From Durusdinium trenchii (taxonomy: Eukaryota; Sar; Dinophyceae; Suessiales; Symbiodiniaceae), in contig CAXAMN010003113.1 of the NCBI GenBank assembly GCA_963970005.1, positions 922,635-986,634 on the forward strand: a stretch of 64,000 nucleotides of DNA, written 5' to 3'. The notes beneath the pieces are model-generated. The model was not told where the DNA came from. It worked only from the letters and a program-made list of their open reading frames with translations, and made no database searches. The first letter of the stretch is position 1. Each line of letters begins with the position of its first letter. Positions 60,420-64,000 of this stretch are shown here, piece after piece. The position numbers were made by a program, and so were the translations under genes.

Positions 60420-63160
60420 CTTCAATCCAAAGTTCCAAAAGATAGTCCTTACAAAGAGCATCAAAGAGCCAATGCTTTCAGGGTCCGCTCTCTTTGTTCG
60501 TGCCATTCAGTAGGTTTTTGACCGAACGCGGAAGAGAAGGAAGGAGACATTCCACCACTAAGCCAACCAAATAATTAGTTGGAATCTGCATCACGAAGAA
60601 ATGGGCAAGTATATAGAGTGAACAAACAGTCACACAGCAATCAACAATTGTAAATGAACAAATTAACAGTCTCATCATCTATATCCTGAGATTCGATTGA
60701 TTTTCTATCCTGAAGTCCAGAACCCCAGCCCCAGCCCACACAAACCCAAGGCGTGGGCCACTCATAGAGCCCTGGATGGCTGGACCATCCAGAGTTGCAG
60801 CCGAGCATCTCAATGCCTGGTCGCATGATTCCCGGCGTTACGTACCGTTGCCCTCCCCGAAACGAGCATGTATCTTCCGAAACCTCTATGGTCTAGGCAG
60901 CTTTACAAGCTCAGTCCTGTGTTTCTGGGATGGTGGGAGGGTATAGCTACAAACGTTATTGACAAACCCAAGAAAGGAACCATCTGCCGGTTCCATGGTG
61001 GCTTGTGGATAATCATGGCCACACCTGTTGAGAAACATAGGGCTTGTGGCCCTTTTATATTTGCTCCACACAAGACAAATAACGTGTATTGTCATTGTGC
61101 ATCCTCAGTCTAAAAAACTGCCCAGGTGCCGTTGGACGGGCATGCAAACTCGCTCTGCAGCACACAAGGCTTACTGTGATCTTGCGACATGAAGCCCTTG
61201 TCTTGCAGGTAGAAGCTGCCTGCCCACCACATGCATCGATGCATGTATAGCACACCGGTGACCGCGGTGCGTTGTGGCTTCCATCTCTCAAACTCATAAA
61301 TGCTGAATGGGTACTGTAAAGTAAAGCTTTCTTTTCTGTTGTTTAGTCGTTTCACGTGGTTCTTGTGTTTATTCTCTGAGCTAGATGACGGGATGTTGTT
61401 TCGTGGCAATAGATGCGTCACAACATTATCAACATTTGATTGTGAGAAAGTCTTTTGTTCACCCAGCGCACGCACATACACACACAAAGGTCGAAACGCA
61501 ACAAAGAAACACACCGAACTACATACATTAGAAAAAATAAAAGTAGACACGCATCATCAACACCTCGCGTTGCAAAGGGTCAAACATCAGCTGATGTCCG
61601 ATTCGAGCCTGGTGGGAACTGTTTGCTCGAACAGGTCCACAGGCAATCACCACATCGCCTGAACGCTCCGTGAGAGCAACCCGTGCTCTCAGTGCAATTT
61701 GCGGATGCCAAAGACACACCCAAGGCCTTTCAGAAAGCATTTCTATCCAAGAATGTGATGTTTGTGTGTGACATACACGGGTTACAAGGACAGCGTGCTT
61801 GTGAGCAGTAGTTGGGTCCAAAACCTGTGGGTGATCCAGCATGAATGCAAACAGCATGCTGTCCAAACGTCCTCTACAAAGACGGCGTGCCAAACGGTGT
61901 GCCCTCCGCTTCTATGCGCCACGGCACGAGGAGGAATGCAGGAAACACTGGTTCCCCGGATTCTCGGTGAAGTAAGAATAGAGGTAGTAGTCCTTAGTGC
62001 TCTGGCCACGGGGTTGTCTGTATGGATTTCTTCTGGTTGGGATTGTGAGTGTGCTGGCATTCTCTGGCTGGGGGTCTCCTGATTCCAAGATATTCCAAGG
62101 CCCAAAATCCGCACAACATCATGGTTGCCTGTGGAATCATCTAGTATCAGTGCAAGAAATTTGCTATCATACTATAGGGTACACAAAGTATATGTAAAAC
62201 AACATAAACAATCATATATATATATATAAGAACATACTTTCGAAGCTGCTCCCAACCTCTGAACACGGTACCAGTGAAATGACGATGTAGCGGGGATGAG
62301 CTGTTTTGCGGGCCGATGGCTTGAACTTAGGGCTCAAAAAGAAGCCAAACTGTGGCTCGAAGAGTTTGGAAGGTTGTGCTTCTTTTTGCACTGGAGATGT
62401 TGTTTCTTTGATGACACCTTAAATCAACTTAACCAATGGAAATAAGACTCTCACTCTCCATGTTCTCCATGTTTCACCCATGTTCATATGGGTGCCATCC
62501 GGATGTGTTCACACTCTGCCAAGGTTCCGACAGCAAGTGTCCCGTCCAAGTCTTGGCCACCAGGGCTTGGCCCAACCAAATAGACAAGACCTCGAGAGAC
62601 GAAAGCCCGGTCGGACACTGAGAACACCATAGAGGAAACTGATCACTTCTGTGGCTCCACAGCGTTGTGGGGTGTCCAACGCTTCCGTTTTTTAAGGTGT
62701 GCAGGCTTTCATTATAGTTAGTGGTATACCTCCGGATCCCTGTTTCCGGATGGATTCTTGGATGTTCACCTCATCTCCGTCATCTCAAGATCTGGGGTGA
62801 TCAAAAAATCAAAAGCAAGTGACTCTAGATGTAAATTGTTGAATACAACTGGTTTGCTCTCCTCCCTCGCTCTCTCTCATTCTTTTCATTATGTTTTCCT
62901 TGCAAACGCACATGATCCTACTGACAAACACGCATTACACGGCACGATAGTCTTGGGAGCTGAGCCCAATTTTTGATGTATGAGATATATCGTCTCACCA
63001 GCTCTCCACTCCAAACAAAACACTGGAGGATATGATGATATGATGCAAAATCCGCTGACTCTCTTTCATGGTTCACTTGCCCCGCGGAAGTGGTGTCGCT
63101 TTTGAATGGCCACCACGTAACCTGCCCCAATCCACCCGCTCCGCCAGCCTCCGGGCTTAC
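60420..63160. other. no gene recognised with confidence
   Basis: A plus-strand stretch near 61868-61976 reads RRRAKRCALRFYAPRHEEEC before a stop and might be an exon; its acceptor is weak. Otherwise AT-rich spacer with TA runs near 62214. Confidence 0.35.
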
Positions 63161-63216
63161 CGCGAGAGTCCCTCCCCTCCAAACCCCGACGACTCCTCAC
63201 GCCGAGGTGCATCCAG
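63161..63216 (-). CDS. candidate exon with GTAAGC donor
   Basis: GATTCTCAG|CTG acceptor and TCTCGCG|GTAAGC donor, phase 0 in and 2 out: LDAPRREESSGFGGEGLS. A longer reading in another frame (VLGCLVRASEILSWMHLGVR) reaches the same donor. The donor is a good GT site and fixes the minus strand. Confidence 0.45.
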
Positions 63217-64000
63217 CTGAGAATCTCCGAAGCGCGAACCAGACATCCAAGGACCCGTTCCAATGGATGAGACCTTGGCTCGTGGACTGCGACATCAGTT
63301 TGTTTGGAGCGCAAGGGTGCCCTGGATGGGGTCTCTCTTCATTTGAGGAGATTCCATGGTCCGTTGTCAGTCCGCCACGTTGCGCTTGATGTGCAACATG
63401 TTGGGTCAACGCAGGGGCTTGCCATGGCTTGCCCCGCTTTCCCTCGAGTTCTATCGTCAGGAGTCATCACCCTAAGATCACAATGGGGGTCACAACTTGA
63501 TCACCATATCCCCACAACCATCACCATATCTTAGCATTGCTCTCGGTTTTCTCAAAGGAAATGAAGGGCTTCACAACATGCCTATCGATTTTAGGCCATA
63601 AATGCCAATTCACATGACATCATCACTGTCTTCAGCACATAGTTCTTGATCTCTTCAAAGTAAATATATATATATATACATATTATATACTTACTGATGA
63701 GACTGAATCAAGCATCCATTTCACAACACCATTGTTTTCGAACATGATTCTCAATTTCACAGCAGCATCATGAATTTCACAGCAACACGAGCAGCTTCGC
63801 TTCACATCAAAAAATGAACAATCATCACCGCCCTAACCGCTAGCGAGTGCTTAATGTAGAATCCCTGCAACCCGGGACCCATGAAGAGGACCCTGGCCGA
63901 ATGCAAGGACATATATATGTATATATGCGAAATCCTCTGTTCCCACTCACCGAGTTTTGATCAAAACTAAGTGTTGCCAACCTAAAGATTCACGTATTGA
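63217..64000. other. no gene recognised
   Basis: AT-rich, with TA microsatellites at 63663-63677 and 63910-63926, and short repeats of TTTCACAGCA-like text around 63718-63785. No exon signals. Confidence 0.4.

Noticed and set aside
1..64000. Spliced-leader relics, tRNA, rRNA, CRISPR or bacterial operons
   Set aside because: No copy of the dinoflagellate spliced-leader core (CCATTTTGGCTCAAG) or its complement was found by eye, and no tRNA- or rRNA-like stretch or spaced direct repeats typical of CRISPR. A covariance-model search was not possible.

Overview
The window reads as nuclear DNA of a dinoflagellate, most likely Symbiodiniaceae. The grounds are: many very short exons separated by introns that start with GA, GC or GT and are bounded by AG|G on both sides; almost everything readable lies on one strand (minus); there are no long intact ORFs; and it carries repeats I remember from Symbiodinium gene models (a 13-bp minisatellite read as VSHKSVPQECPTR, a 52-bp satellite read as RAFRTRLPPKVTRQ, and 21-bp units read as MASNLLA or LEAIASR). 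No database was searched, so the taxon is an inference. There is one assembly gap (52258-52267), and a perfect Illumina P5 adapter sequence is embedded at 18765-18793.

The centrepiece, 32735-43807 on the minus strand, is an array of 45 phase-0 micro-exons for a coiled-coil protein. Only three exon sizes are used: slot K (42 nt, type ARIKSLKAKEQQQQ), slot A (57 nt, type ESFRAQLAAAQSENDEELQ) and slot B (51 nt, type AANAKMEELERERIKAE). They repeat as a five-exon unit K-A-B-A'-B' (258 nt, 86 residues), about nine and a half times. One unit has lost A'-B', one has A'-B' fused into a single shortened exon, and one has a shortened A'. Introns are shared between units, which shows growth by unequal exchange. 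Of the 45 donors, 25 are GA, 11 GC and 9 GT.

Upstream in transcript order (44.0-50.1 kb, also 54.5-63.2 kb) and downstream (0.36-32.4 kb) there are many scattered minus-strand exon candidates. Each has an AG acceptor, a plausible donor and a protein-like frame. Several neighbours agree in phase, for example the run from 28578 to 25991 and the run from 15630 to 14326. Many carry a tryptophan in a hydrophobic helix-like setting, or charged coiled coil. This suggests one very large structural protein or a tandem series of such genes, but where genes begin and end is not resolved. A C-terminal-looking exon lies at 13274-13417. Strand and frame of isolated GC-rich exons are uncertain, and a few plus-strand candidates (13074, 31812, 57267) are listed as such.

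Repeats: a 1.7-kb 13-bp minisatellite at 50.4-52.1 kb runs directly into a 52-bp satellite. A short terminal-inverted-repeat family has four copies (21.8, 25.6, 34.4, 45.8 kb), one of which makes up most of an intron in the micro-exon array. Two 21-bp heptad-coding repeats and many AT or CT microsatellites are also present. No rRNA, tRNA, spliced-leader, CRISPR or prokaryotic operon signal was recognised.
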